A stretch of DNA of 64,000 nucleotides from Selenomonas sp. (GTDB taxonomy: Bacteria > Bacillota > Negativicutes > Selenomonadales > Selenomonadaceae). Numbering within the stretch: position 1 is the first letter of the stretch; each line of letters opens with the position of its first letter. Of the stretch, positions 27,296 to 36,821 are shown in pieces. The notes beneath the pieces are model-generated. The model had not been told where the DNA came from. It did no database searches and saw only the letters and a program-made list of their open reading frames with translations. The translations under genes and the position numbers were made by a program. The stretch is from contig JAKVOG010000002.1 in the NCBI GenBank assembly GCA_022482925.1, positions 186,001 to 250,000 of the forward strand, read 5' to 3'.

Positions 27296-28216
27296 ATGTC
27301 GAATGAACCATCCCGGATTACGGATAATCTGTTAAATGTTTTCAATTACTGCTTTGTGGAGACTGTGCCCTATGCATTCTTCAAGCCCAATCCGCAGCGG
27401 GATATCCCCGTGAATCTGGTGGATAAGGAATACCATTGCGAAGCGTGTCAGGCGGTGACGAAGGTAGCCTATCAACCGCGCCCGCTGACCTATTACTCCA
27501 AGGGAAAGCTGGCCGGGGAGCGTCAGGTCTATGACAAGCTGGGCAAGCCTTTCCCGTTCATGGGGGAGATTGAGTCAGGCAAGCCGTTCACGAATGAAGC
27601 CATCGGCTTGTGCCGGGCTTGTGCAGCCAGAACCGTATTCACGAGTACGGAGCCGGGACAGGTTGCAGTCAATCTGGCCAAGCGTCCTTCATGATGCAGA
27701 TGAGCTGGTTGTAGCCAAAGCGCGGGCGGCAATGGAGAAAAGCCTCAGCAACTGGCTGGCAGGCCGTGAAGCAGCCGGAAGACTTCCTGCAGTATAATCT
27801 CAGTGATTTCAATGCGAATCCGTGACTTCATCTGTGCGGTGATGCTCGAGGATACGACGGCCGTCCAGCAGGCGCTGGATGCCTATCGGACGGAGACCGG
27901 GGAAATCGAGACGCAGATCCGCAGCTTGCTCCATGACCTGCCGGAGGAGTGGAAAGCCTATGCCGCGCGTTCCACGGCGGTATTTGAGTCGATGCATGAT
28001 AAGATGTACCATGAGTATACCGTGGCCTTCCCGGCCGAGGGACAGATTCCGACGGATTATTATATCTATCGTCTGATCGAGAAGAAGCGGGTACTCATGT
28101 TCCTGGAACAGCCACGGATTGAGTCGCTGGACGAACTGCTGATGGAAGTCGGTTTCCATGGCGAATGGATCGATCTGGTCAACGCCCGTCTGCAGGAAAT
28201 GCAGGTCATAAAATAA
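27296..28216 (+). CDS. Unknown protein with a zinc-ribbon-like CxxC pair (three frameshifts)
   Basis: I do not recognise a family. Three frames join if single extra bases are removed near 27685, 27770 and 27822, giving about 305 residues. The N-terminal half has CEAC (Cys48, Cys51) and CRAC (Cys106, Cys109), suited to one zinc. The linker reads NLAKR, then LHDADELVVAKARAAMEKSL and PEDFLQYNLSDFNANP. The C-terminal half is helical and acidic (ETQIRSLLHDLPEEWKAY, RLIEKKRVLMFLEQPRIESLDELL). ATG 27296 follows AGGAG at 10 bases. It stands alone, with its own promoter and a terminator. There is no signal peptide. Confidence 0.55.
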
Positions 28217-28235
28217 GTACATACCAAATAAGCAC

Positions 28236-28284
28236 AAAAAAAGCACCAGTCTTGTCATTCCACTGACGAACTGGTGCTTTTTCA
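28236..28284. terminator. Bidirectional terminator between the unknown gene and the symporter
   Basis: AAAAAGCACCAGT (28238-28250) and ACTGGTGCTTTTT (28270-28282) form a perfect stem serving two convergent genes. Confidence 0.9.
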
Positions 28285-28294
28285 TATTCATTTA

Positions 28295-29554
28295 TCAGTC
28301 ATTGCCGCCATCCAGTGCTGCTTTGTAGGCAATGCTGGGGGCCTCCGGACTCATTTCCTTTTCCCAGCGGGCTACGATGACCGAGGCAATGCAGTTGCCG
28401 GTGACGTTGCAGACGGTGCGGGCCATGTCGAGTACGCGGTCTACGCCAAGGATGATGGCTATGCCCTCTACTGGCAGGCCAAAGGCGGCTGCGGTGCCGG
28501 CAATGACGATCAGCGAGGCACCCGGGACAGCGGCGATTCCCTTGGTCGACAACATGAGAGTTACAAGCATGAGCAGCTGAGTCTCAATCGGGAATGGTAC
28601 GCCATAGACCTGAGCGATAAAGACGGTGGCCAGAGCACTGTAGAGTGTTGAACCGTCAAGATTGAAGGTATAGCCCAGTGGCAGGACGAAACTGACGATA
28701 TGTTTCGGTACGCCGAGTTTCTCCAGCTTTTCCATGGCAATCGGCAGAGCAGCCTCACTGGCGGCTGTGGTGAAAGCCAGAATAAGGGGCTCTTTCAGCG
28801 CAGCGATGAAGTGGAACATGTTGATCTTGGTGAAAGCAGAGGCGATGGCCATCATGATGACCAGGAACAGAATCAGTGCGGCATAGAGGGAAAGGATCAG
28901 CTTGCCGAGTGGCAGCAGCATACCGAGTCCGTATGTTCCGACGGTATAGGCGATCGAGCCGAAAATACCGATTGGAGCAACACACATGACATAATGGGTG
29001 AACTTGAACATGATGTGGGCAATGGATTTTGAGAGCGTAATAATGGATTCGCCCTCTTTGCCACAGCCGGCAGCGGCGACGGCAAAGAAGCAGGAGAAGA
29101 AGATGATTTGAAGCATATCCTGGCGGGCCATGGCATCCACGATGTTGGTCGGGACGATATTCACCAGCATGGCTACATGGTCGATGCCCTTCTTGGCTGC
29201 ATCAGCGATGGCCGTGCTGTCACCGGCCTGAATGGCAACTCCGATGCCAGGCTGGAGCACATTGACGACAACCAGACCGACAATCAGGGCGATCGTGGTG
29301 GCGAACTCAAACCAGAGGATCGATTTCCCGCCGAGCCGTCCGAGCTTCTTGAAGTCGCCGGTACCGGCAATGCCCATCACGAGTGAACTAAAGATGAGTG
29401 GCACGACAATCATCTTGATCATGCGGATGAAGATATCACCGAGCGGCTTGAGCTGCTTGCCCAGTTCCGGGAAAGCACCGCCAACCAGTATACCAAATAA
29501 AAGCCCGAGAAAGATCTGTGTGGCAAGCCCGGGAAGTTTGAATTTTAATTTCAT
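28295..29554 (-). CDS. Dicarboxylate/amino acid:cation symporter (DAACS family)
   Basis: This is a 419-residue inner-membrane carrier of the GltP/DctA/SLC1 family, moving acidic amino acids or C4-dicarboxylates with Na+ or H+. Motifs are MIVVPLIFSSLVMGIAG, TTAASEAALPIAMEKL (hairpin 1), GYTFNLDGSTLY, GASLIVIAGTAAAFGLPVEG and DRVLDMARTVCNVTGN (TM8 substrate site). The HP1 motif is AASEA rather than SSSE, as in several bacterial members. Substrate choice between Glu/Asp and succinate/fumarate is not decided by sequence alone. It has its own promoter. Confidence 0.92.
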   Translation of the reverse strand: MKLKFKLPGLATQIFLGLLFGILVGGAFPELGKQLKPLGDIFIRMIKMIVVPLIFSSLVMGIAGTGDFKKLGRLGGKSILWFEFATTIALIVGLVVVNVLQPGIGVAIQAGDSTAIADAAKKGIDHVAMLVNIVPTNIVDAMARQDMLQIIFFSCFFAVAAAGCGKEGESIITLSKSIAHIMFKFTHYVMCVAPIGIFGSIAYTVGTYGLGMLLPLGKLILSLYAALILFLVIMMAIASAFTKINMFHFIAALKEPLILAFTTAASEAALPIAMEKLEKLGVPKHIVSFVLPLGYTFNLDGSTLYSALATVFIAQVYGVPFPIETQLLMLVTLMLSTKGIAAVPGASLIVIAGTAAAFGLPVEGIAIILGVDRVLDMARTVCNVTGNCIASVIVARWEKEMSPEAPSIAYKAALDGGND

Positions 29555-29614
29555 GCTGAATCCTCCTGTCTAATGGTTGAAGCATATTCATAAAGAATAT
29601 GTAGTATGCATATT

Positions 29615-29644
29615 AATATATACTATGACATGTATATTTGTCAA
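29615..29644 (-). promoter_or_regulatory. Promoter of the dicarboxylate symporter
   Basis: On the minus strand, TTGACA (29644-29639), an 18-base spacer and TATATT (29620-29615) lie 60 bases from the ATG, in a very AT-rich region. Confidence 0.7.
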
Positions 29645-29766
29645 TATGTAAATATATTGTGTAAAAAGGATATCATACAAACTGAGTATGGTTCTCTTTC
29701 ATCCCTTCTCTAAATATGATAAAATATAGTCTTAGCTGGATTTTTGAACGGGGGTTTTTACCTGGT

Positions 29767-31089
29767 ATGGATATGAAGAAAAAAGCATTTATTGGCGTCT
29801 ATGGCTGTCAGATGAATATCAGTGATGCCGAGCGTATGGAAGGGCAGCTGCGGACAATCGGTTATGAGCGGACGGAGGAGATGGATACTGCCGATCTTAT
29901 CCTGCTGAATACCTGCTGCGTGCGGGAGACGGCGGAGGACAAGGTCTACGGTAAGATCGGCGAGATCAAGCATCTGAAACGTCAGAATCCGGAGCTGATC
30001 TTTGGCATCACGGGCTGCATGGCGCAGAAGGAGAGCGACAAGCTCATCAAGCGGGCACCGCATATCGATTTCGTACTCGGGACAAACAAGGTCCATGAGC
30101 TCACGCAGGTTGTGCAGGAAATTCAGCGTGAGCATGGGCATGTGGTGGATACGCAGCTCGGAGAGACGGAACTGCCGGATGATGTGCCGGTGGCGCGCAG
30201 CGGCGCTCTGTCTGCCTGGGTGCCGATCATGTATGGCTGCAATAATTTCTGCACGTACTGCATCGTGCCGTATGTGCGTGGCCGTGAGCGCAGCCGCCTG
30301 CCGGAAGATGTTGTGAAGGAAGTAGAGCAGGCTGTGGCGCAGGGGTATAAGGAAGTGACGCTTCTGGGGCAGAATGTCAATTCCTATGGTAAGGATCATC
30401 AGCAGGCCGATTTTGCTGATCTGCTGAAGATGGTTGATGCCGTGCCGGGAATCCGGCGTGTGCGCTTCATGACCTCGCATCCGAAGGATCTCAGCGATAA
30501 AGTTATTGCGGCTATCCGTGATGGTGAGCATCTCTGCGAGCATATCCATCTGCCGGTGCAGTATGGAAGCGACCGGATCCTCAAGGCAATGAACCGTGTC
30601 TATACCGTGGAAAGCTACCGGAACCTGGTTCGCCGCATTCGTGAGGCTCTGCCTCACGCGGCACTCACTACGGACCTGATTGTCGGCTTCCCCGGAGAGA
30701 CGGATGAAGATTTTCAGGCGATGCTGGCATTCCTGAAGGAGATTCGCTACGACTCGGCCTATACGTTCATCTACTCGAAACGCTCCGGTACGCCGGCGGC
30801 GGCAATGGAGAATCAGGTGGATGAGGCGGTGAAGAAAGAGCGGCTGAATCAGCTGATGGCCGTGCAGAATACGATCAGCCTTGAGATCAATCAGTCCCTT
30901 CAGAATAAGGTCATGGAGGTCATGGTTGAGGGTCCGAGCAAACATGATGCCGCGGTCTGGAATGGCCGTACACGCACGAATAAGATCGTGCTTTTCCCAC
31001 ATAACGGGGAGCAGGCCGGAGATTTTATCCAGGTGAAGATCACGCAGCCGCAGACCTGGGTCCTCAAGGGTGAACGCGTTGATTCATGA
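29767..31089 (+). CDS. miaB: tRNA-2-methylthio-N6-dimethylallyladenosine synthase MiaB
   Basis: This radical-SAM methylthiotransferase modifies A37 of tRNAs reading UNN codons. It is 440 residues: an N-terminal UPF0004 domain with the three cysteines in YGCQMN, NTCCVRE and TGCMAQ; the radical SAM motif YGCNNFCTYCIVPYVRGRE; and a C-terminal TRAM domain. ATG 29767 follows GGGGG; in-frame upstream codons to 29716 do not match the family. It is followed by mutS after 37 bases. Confidence 0.95.
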   Translation: MDMKKKAFIGVYGCQMNISDAERMEGQLRTIGYERTEEMDTADLILLNTCCVRETAEDKVYGKIGEIKHLKRQNPELIFGITGCMAQKESDKLIKRAPHIDFVLGTNKVHELTQVVQEIQREHGHVVDTQLGETELPDDVPVARSGALSAWVPIMYGCNNFCTYCIVPYVRGRERSRLPEDVVKEVEQAVAQGYKEVTLLGQNVNSYGKDHQQADFADLLKMVDAVPGIRRVRFMTSHPKDLSDKVIAAIRDGEHLCEHIHLPVQYGSDRILKAMNRVYTVESYRNLVRRIREALPHAALTTDLIVGFPGETDEDFQAMLAFLKEIRYDSAYTFIYSKRSGTPAAAMENQVDEAVKKERLNQLMAVQNTISLEINQSLQNKVMEVMVEGPSKHDAAVWNGRTRTNKIVLFPHNGEQAGDFIQVKITQPQTWVLKGERVDS

Positions 31090-31126
31090 AATGATGGAAT
31101 AAATATAGATTACCGGAGGTATACGA

Positions 31127-33748
31127 ATGGAACTCACGCCGATGATGCAGCAGTATCTGGCAACGAAAGAACAGCATCCTGATACGATCCTGTTTTTCCG
31201 TCTGGGAGATTTTTACGAGATGTTCTTTGATGATGCCCGTATTGTCTCGAAGGAACTGGGGCTGACCCTTACCAGCCGCAGCGGGAATAAGGATAAGGCC
31301 CCCATGTGTGGCGTGCCATATCATGCGGCAGAAACGTATATCAACAAACTCGTGGGCCGTGGCTACAAGGTGGCAATCGCAGAGCAGATCGGCGATCCGA
31401 AGGCCAAGGGGCTGACCAAACGGGAAATCATCAAGATCATTACGCCGGGTACGGTCCTGTCGGAATCTGCGCTCAAGGATGCACAGAATAACTATATTGC
31501 CCTGGTCTATGAGCATAAGGAAGATATTGTGCTGGCGGGCGCGGATATCTCGACTGGTGAGTGTTTCTATGGCATTTACGATGGCGGCAACCGTCTGCAG
31601 ATGCTGCTCGATGAGCTTTACCGGCTGGCTATGCCGGAATTGCTGGTGGTCGGTGAACCGACGTTCCTGCCACAGTTGAAGGAATTCACGGATCTGCGTC
31701 TGCCCGGCTGCTCGTATACGCCGATTCCGGAAATTTCCCGGGCGGTGGATGACCGGATCGTCCAGCATTTCGATGCGGCAACCCGCCCGGATAACGAGGA
31801 AGCCAGAGAGGCAGTAGCGACGCTGCTGGATTATCTGCATGAGACGGTCATGACGGATTTGACGCATCTCAATCGGCTGACGTTCCTGGATGCCTCGGAA
31901 AATCTCGTGGTGGATACCTATACGCTGCGAAATCTGGAGATTACCCGCAATCTGCGTGATGGCGGCAAGAAGGACACCCTGCTCGATGTGCTGGACTTTA
32001 CGGAAACCGCGATGGGCAGTCGTCTGCTCAAGAAATGGCTGGAGTATCCGCTGCTCAATGTCCTGCCAATCAACCGGCGGCTTGATGCGGTCGAGGAACT
32101 GACCAATGATTTCTCGCTGCGGGGCGGCCTGCGGGCGGACTGCAAGGAAATCCATGATTTCGAGCGCCTGCTGACCCGTATTGAGGTCGGGACGGCCAAC
32201 GCCCGTGACCTCATTGCGCTCAAGATTTCGCTTATGTGCCTGCCGGGTATCCAGCAGCATATGGCAGGCGTGACCTCGCAGGTGCTGACAACCTGCCAGC
32301 AGGGCATCCGCTCGTTCGATGATCTGGTCGACCTTCTGGAACGCTCGATTGTCGATGAGCCGGGAATTTCGCTGCGCGAGGGCGGCATCATCAAGTCCGG
32401 CTATAATGAGGAGCTGGATGAATACCGCCGGATCTCGCATGACAGCAAGACGATGCTGCAGGAGATTGAGGAGCGGGAAAAGGAAGAGACGGGCATCAAG
32501 TCGCTGAAGATCGGCTACAATAAAGTTTTCGGCTATTATATCGAGGTGCGCCACAGCGGCACGGATCTCGTGCCGGACCGCTATATCCGCAAGCAGACGC
32601 TGGCCAATGCCGAGCGTTATATCACCGAGGAACTCAAGGAGTTCGAGACGAAGATCCTTGGGGCGCAGGAGAAAATCGTCAACATCGAGTACAATCTCTT
32701 CACGGAGGTCCGCGAGACCATCAAGACCCGGCTGACCGAGATTCAGTCCACCGCGCATGAGATTGCAATCGTGGATGTGCTGGTCAGCCTGGCTGAGGCG
32801 GCAACGACGTACAACTATGTGCGGCCGCGCATGACGACGGATGGAGAGATCTCCATCAAGGATGGCCGCCACCCGCTGGTCGAGCGCATCCTGACCCGGG
32901 ATCTGTTCGTGCCGAACGACACGAAGCTTAACCACAACGACTGCGAGATCATGCTGATTACCGGCCCGAATATGGCCGGTAAATCCACCTATATGCGTCA
33001 GGCTGCACTGCTTACGCTGATGGCGCAGATTGGCAGCTTCATCCCGGCTCGTGAGGCGGCAATCTCGCCGGTCGACCGTATCTTTACCCGTATCGGGGCC
33101 AGCGACGATCTCGTCAGCGGACAGAGTACCTTCATGGTGGAAATGAATGAAGTCGCGCAGATCCTGAAATATGCGACGAAGAACAGCCTGGTCATCCTCG
33201 ATGAGATCGGCCGTGGTACCAGTACGTTCGACGGCATGAGCATCGCGCGGGCGGTTATCGAGCATATCGAGCGGAAGGTTCATGCCAAGACGCTGTTTGC
33301 GACGCACTATCATGAGCTGACCGATCTGGAAGACGACAAGATCAAGAATTTCTGCGTTGCGGTCAAGGAACGCGGGACGCAGGTTGCGTTTCTGCGCCGG
33401 ATTGTCGCGGGCTCGGCGGATAAATCCTATGGTATCCATGTGGCCCGGCTGGCCGGACTGCCAACAACCGTGACTAAACGGGCCGAGGAAATCCTGGCCG
33501 AACTGGAAGACGAGCATGGGGCAGAACTGGCTGCTGCGGCGGCCAGGGTCAGCAAGGCCGGAGCGCGGGCAGAGAAACAGGACAGCAAGGCGGCTGCAGC
33601 TGATGATGCGATGATGGGATCACTGTTTGCCAGCAGCCTCAGCAATACGCTGCTGGGACTTGATGTCATGACCATGACGCCGCTCGAGGCAATGAACGAA
33701 CTCTATAAACTGCAGGAGCAGGCAAAGAAGGAGGCTGGACAGGCATGA
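31127..33748 (+). CDS. mutS: DNA mismatch repair protein MutS
   Basis: This is an 873-residue mismatch sensor. The N-terminal mismatch-binding domain includes LTPMMQQYL and FFRLGDFYEMFFDDA (the Phe-x-Glu wedge). The ATPase has GPNMAGKSTYMRQ (Walker A), SGQSTFMVEMNE, DEIGRGTSTFDG (Walker B) and ATHYHEL. CCGGAGG precedes the start. The stop overlaps the mutL start by ATGA, so the two are coupled. The frame is unbroken over 2.6 kb, in contrast to mutL. Confidence 0.98.
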   Translation: MELTPMMQQYLATKEQHPDTILFFRLGDFYEMFFDDARIVSKELGLTLTSRSGNKDKAPMCGVPYHAAETYINKLVGRGYKVAIAEQIGDPKAKGLTKREIIKIITPGTVLSESALKDAQNNYIALVYEHKEDIVLAGADISTGECFYGIYDGGNRLQMLLDELYRLAMPELLVVGEPTFLPQLKEFTDLRLPGCSYTPIPEISRAVDDRIVQHFDAATRPDNEEAREAVATLLDYLHETVMTDLTHLNRLTFLDASENLVVDTYTLRNLEITRNLRDGGKKDTLLDVLDFTETAMGSRLLKKWLEYPLLNVLPINRRLDAVEELTNDFSLRGGLRADCKEIHDFERLLTRIEVGTANARDLIALKISLMCLPGIQQHMAGVTSQVLTTCQQGIRSFDDLVDLLERSIVDEPGISLREGGIIKSGYNEELDEYRRISHDSKTMLQEIEEREKEETGIKSLKIGYNKVFGYYIEVRHSGTDLVPDRYIRKQTLANAERYITEELKEFETKILGAQEKIVNIEYNLFTEVRETIKTRLTEIQSTAHEIAIVDVLVSLAEAATTYNYVRPRMTTDGEISIKDGRHPLVERILTRDLFVPNDTKLNHNDCEIMLITGPNMAGKSTYMRQAALLTLMAQIGSFIPAREAAISPVDRIFTRIGASDDLVSGQSTFMVEMNEVAQILKYATKNSLVILDEIGRGTSTFDGMSIARAVIEHIERKVHAKTLFATHYHELTDLEDDKIKNFCVAVKERGTQVAFLRRIVAGSADKSYGIHVARLAGLPTTVTKRAEEILAELEDEHGAELAAAAARVSKAGARAEKQDSKAAAADDAMMGSLFASSLSNTLLGLDVMTMTPLEAMNELYKLQEQAKKEAGQA

Positions 33749-35688
33749 GCTTAATCCACGTTTTAGACGATAATACCATCAATAAAATTGCTGCCGGTGA
33801 GGTGGTAGAACGGCCGGCATCGGTGATCAAGGAATTGATCGAGAATGCTATGGACGCAGGCGCTGACCGTATCGAAGTGGAGATCATGGCCGGCGGCACC
33901 AGCTTCATGCGTGTAACCGATAATGGCAAGGGCATGAGCCTTGAGGACGCGAAACTGGCCATCCTGCGTCATGCAACCAGCAAGATACAGGCGGTGTCCG
34001 ACCTCAATACCATCGGGACGCTGGGGTTCCGTGGTGAGGCACTGCCGACCATCGCCTCGGTCTCACGGTTCACGATGCTGACCCGTCAGGCCGGGGATGA
34101 CCTGGGCACGCGCGTGGACATCAGCGGTGGCAAGACGCCGGATATCCAGGAGACGGGCTGCGGTCTCGGAACGACCATCAAAGTCGAGGATCTGTTCTTC
34201 AATACCCCAGCCCGCAAGAAATTCCTCAAGACGACGCATACGGAAGGCTCGAAGATCAACGATTTCATCGTAAAACTGGCGCTTTCCCGCCCGGATATCG
34301 AGTTCCACTTCATCAATAACAACAAAGTCTCGGTCGTAACGCCGGGCAATGGCAACCTGTTCGATACGATTGGGGCCATCTATGGGGCGAATGTGATGGA
34401 TTCACTGCTCGCCCTGAACCTCGAGAGTGAAGATGTGAAGATCAGCGGTTTCATCACGAAGCCGTCGATGCTTAAGAGCAGCCGCGGCTGGCAGACGTAT
34501 ATCGTCAATTCCCGCATCATCCAGAACCGGGCCATTGCCAAGGCCATCGATAATGCCTACCGGTCCCTGATCCCGAAAAGCGGATTTCCCGCTGGCGGTA
34601 CTGAATATTGAGGTGCCGCAGCGCAGTATCGATGTGAATGTCCATCCGCAGAAAAGCGAGATGAAGTTCGAGGATGAAAGCCATATCTTTCAAGGCGGTC
34701 TATAAGGCGGTCCTCGATGCGATCCGGCCGGCCGGGCAGAGTCTCAATGAAGGTGGCGGCGGTCGTCGAGAAACCGCAGGCGCATTATGTCATGGAGCCG
34801 ATGCATTTCGTACCGGCCAGTGCACCTATGCCGCCGGCATCGGTACCGAATGCTGGCAGCAGACCGGCCGGGGGCGGTATGGGGCGTTCGTCCGCTCCGC
34901 AGACCATCTATGAGGCGGTCCGCCGGCCAGCTGGTTCGTCCGGCCTGAGCTTTGCGGAGGCGCAGACGGAGCTGCGGAAGGAACGGGAGACACATGAGTA
35001 CCCCGGAACAATAGCCGGGCAGGTGGCGGAAAACACGGAAGCACAGCCAGAACCGGCAGCTGAGGTGGCGGCAGAGTCAGCTGTGCCAGAGGGCATCCTT
35101 GCTTCAGAGGGCAGCCTCGTTCCGATTGGGCAGGTCGATCTGACCTATATCATTGCGCAGGATCTCAAGGGACTTTACATCATCGATCAGCATGCCGCTC
35201 ATGAGCGCATCTTGTTTGACAAGCTTTCGGCCATGGCTGACGGAATTCCCTCGCAGCAGCTGCTGGTTCACCAGTTGTTGTCATTTGATGAGAAGGAAGC
35301 GGCACTGGTTGAAGAAAATAAGGAACTTTTCGCCAAACTTGGTTTTCAGATGGAAGCCTGCGGCGATAACGAATACCGTCTCATCGAGGTGCCGGCTGAT
35401 GTACCACTGGGAGAAGCAGAGGATATCATCCGTGAGATCCTGACGGCACTCGGCGAGATGCATGAGACGACGGCCAAGGAAATCCGGCAGGCCTGCCTGG
35501 CGACGACGGCCTGCCGGGCCGCAATCAAGGCCGGGGAGGAACTGAACCTGCGGCAGATGCAGATCCTGCTGGAGGAGCTTTCGCATACGGCATTCCCGTA
35601 TACCTGCCCGCATGGGCGGCCGACCATCCTCAAATTCAGCAGTGAGGATCTGGCCAAGATGTTCAAGCGTACCGGGTTTGGTTTTTGA
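33745..35688 (+). CDS. mutL: DNA mismatch repair protein MutL (three frameshifts)
   Basis: This GHKL ATPase couples MutS to strand incision. The N-terminal part has NKIAAGEVVERPASVIKEL, NAMDAG, NGKGM and GFRGEAL. Extra bases near 34586-34590 (CCC), 34690-34692 and 34750-34753 break the frame. The repaired text continues PLAVLNIEVPQRSIDVNVHPQKSEM, then FKAVYKAVLDAI and VAAVVEKPQA. The C-terminal dimerisation/endonuclease domain has DQHAAHERILFDKL and ACRAAIKAGEEL, and ends YTCPHGRPTI. Repaired length is about 647 residues. All three errors lie in 170 bases. Confidence 0.92.
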
Positions 35689-35703
35689 GGATTGAGAGGG
35701 TTT

Positions 35704-36504
35704 ATGCAGGAAAATAAAAACGATGCAGCAATCGTGACAACTGCCCGTAAGCATTCGGCTGATGCTGAAGCTCTGGCAAGAGCGACGGCGGAGCGGCTGG
35801 GGATTCCCTATGTGGACCGGCGCAATGATGGGCTGGCTGCCATTAAGGAGAAATACGGAGTAGATTTCGTGCTGATCGCGAAGCAGGGACTGCTGATGCT
35901 CGAGACACCGGGCGGAGAACTGTTCTTCCATCCGAATATGGCGCATCTGCGCCTGAAGAATCTGCGGGGCGGCGATCCGGACCGCATGGTTGATGCGATG
36001 GAGCTGAAGCATGGTATGTCTGTCCTTGACTGTACACTGGGCTTCGGGGCTGATGCAATCGTAGCCAGCTACGCGGTCGGACCTGAGGGACGGGTGACTG
36101 GTATTGAGTCGCAGTCACTCATCGAGGCCGTGGTCGGGCGGGGCCTGGCACATTTTAATGGTGATAGTCCCTATATCCTGGAAGCGATGCGGCGGGTGAA
36201 GACAGTCTGTGATGATGCGCTGCACTATCTGCAGGGACAGGCCGATGATTCAGTTGATGTGATCTATTTCGATCCCATGTTCCGGCATCCTTTTATGGAC
36301 AGTACGAGCCTTGATCCGTTGCGTACGGTAGCAGATAAACGGGCTCTTAACCCCGAGACGGTGGCCGAAGCCTGCCGGGTGGCCCGCCATCGGGTGGTCA
36401 TGAAGGAGAGCAGCCGCAGCGAGGAATTTGCCCGGCTGGGATTTATCCAGACGGCTGGTGGCAAGTACAGCAACGTCCATTATGGTGTGATTGCTATAGA
36501 TTAA
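35704..36504 (+). CDS. RsmJ-like class I SAM-dependent methyltransferase
   Basis: This is a 266-residue Rossmann methyltransferase. SAM-binding motif I is VLDCTLGFGADAIVAS and motif IV is VIYFDPMFRHPF, close to the DPMF/Y-P-H motif of RsmJ, which makes m2G in 16S rRNA. The N-terminal domain (about 90 residues) is larger than in E. coli. It follows mutL by 15 bases and ends at a long hairpin. rRNA methylation is likely, but the exact base is not known for this subfamily. Confidence 0.75.
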   Translation: MQENKNDAAIVTTARKHSADAEALARATAERLGIPYVDRRNDGLAAIKEKYGVDFVLIAKQGLLMLETPGGELFFHPNMAHLRLKNLRGGDPDRMVDAMELKHGMSVLDCTLGFGADAIVASYAVGPEGRVTGIESQSLIEAVVGRGLAHFNGDSPYILEAMRRVKTVCDDALHYLQGQADDSVDVIYFDPMFRHPFMDSTSLDPLRTVADKRALNPETVAEACRVARHRVVMKESSRSEEFARLGFIQTAGGKYSNVHYGVIAID

Positions 36505-36507
36505 GAC

Positions 36508-36584
36508 AAGAAGCTGTTACACTTAAGATTTTGCTCATAAGTATGTGCTATGAGCGGAATCTTAGGTGTAACAGCTTCTTTTGG
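36508..36584 (+). terminator. Very long hairpin terminator (32-bp stem)
   Basis: Arms 36508-36539 (beginning AAGAAGCTGTTACAC) and 36549-36580 (ending GTAACAGCTTCTT) pair over 32 positions, with three G-U pairs and no mismatch, around a 9-base loop, followed by TTTT. The stem is much longer than the other terminators here. Confidence 0.75.
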
Positions 36585-36821
36585 TATATGATTCGAGTCA
36601 TATAGTGCAGGGGCTTGATTTATCAAGCCTGTCCCATGCTATTGCAATCGCTCTTTTTCTGTGTTTCTATTTGCAATCTGTTATTGAGAATGATAAAATA
36701 GTAAGGAATGATTTGATCGGATGGGGATTACAAAATCTTTATAGGAACACGTTATTTGAACGGACCATAATTGCATAGACGCAATAGAATATATAAAAAC
36801 ACAATTTGGAGGTGTAATTTT
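36585..36821 (+). promoter_or_regulatory. Untranslated leader and promoter region of rnj
   Basis: No gene is visible here. TTGCAA (36671-36676), 17 bases and TAAAAT (36694-36699) form a plausible promoter, giving a leader of about 115 bases. GGCTTGAT-TT-ATCAAGCC (36612-36629) is a short palindrome upstream. GGAGGT at 36808-36813 serves the TTG start of rnj. Confidence 0.5.

Noticed and set aside
29555..29766. AT-rich partly repetitive stretch (ATATGTAGTATGCATATTAA region) as an origin or iteron array
   Set aside because: The short repeats are explained by AT-rich promoter DNA between divergent genes. No DnaA-box cluster is seen.
31064..33517. A very long open frame on the minus strand opposite mutS, and similar ones opposite typA, pepD, rnj and metK
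   Set aside because: They mirror strongly coding plus-strand genes with full motifs. Their products have low-complexity, Arg/Ile/His-rich composition, no ribosome sites and no family signatures, so they are shadows of codon bias.
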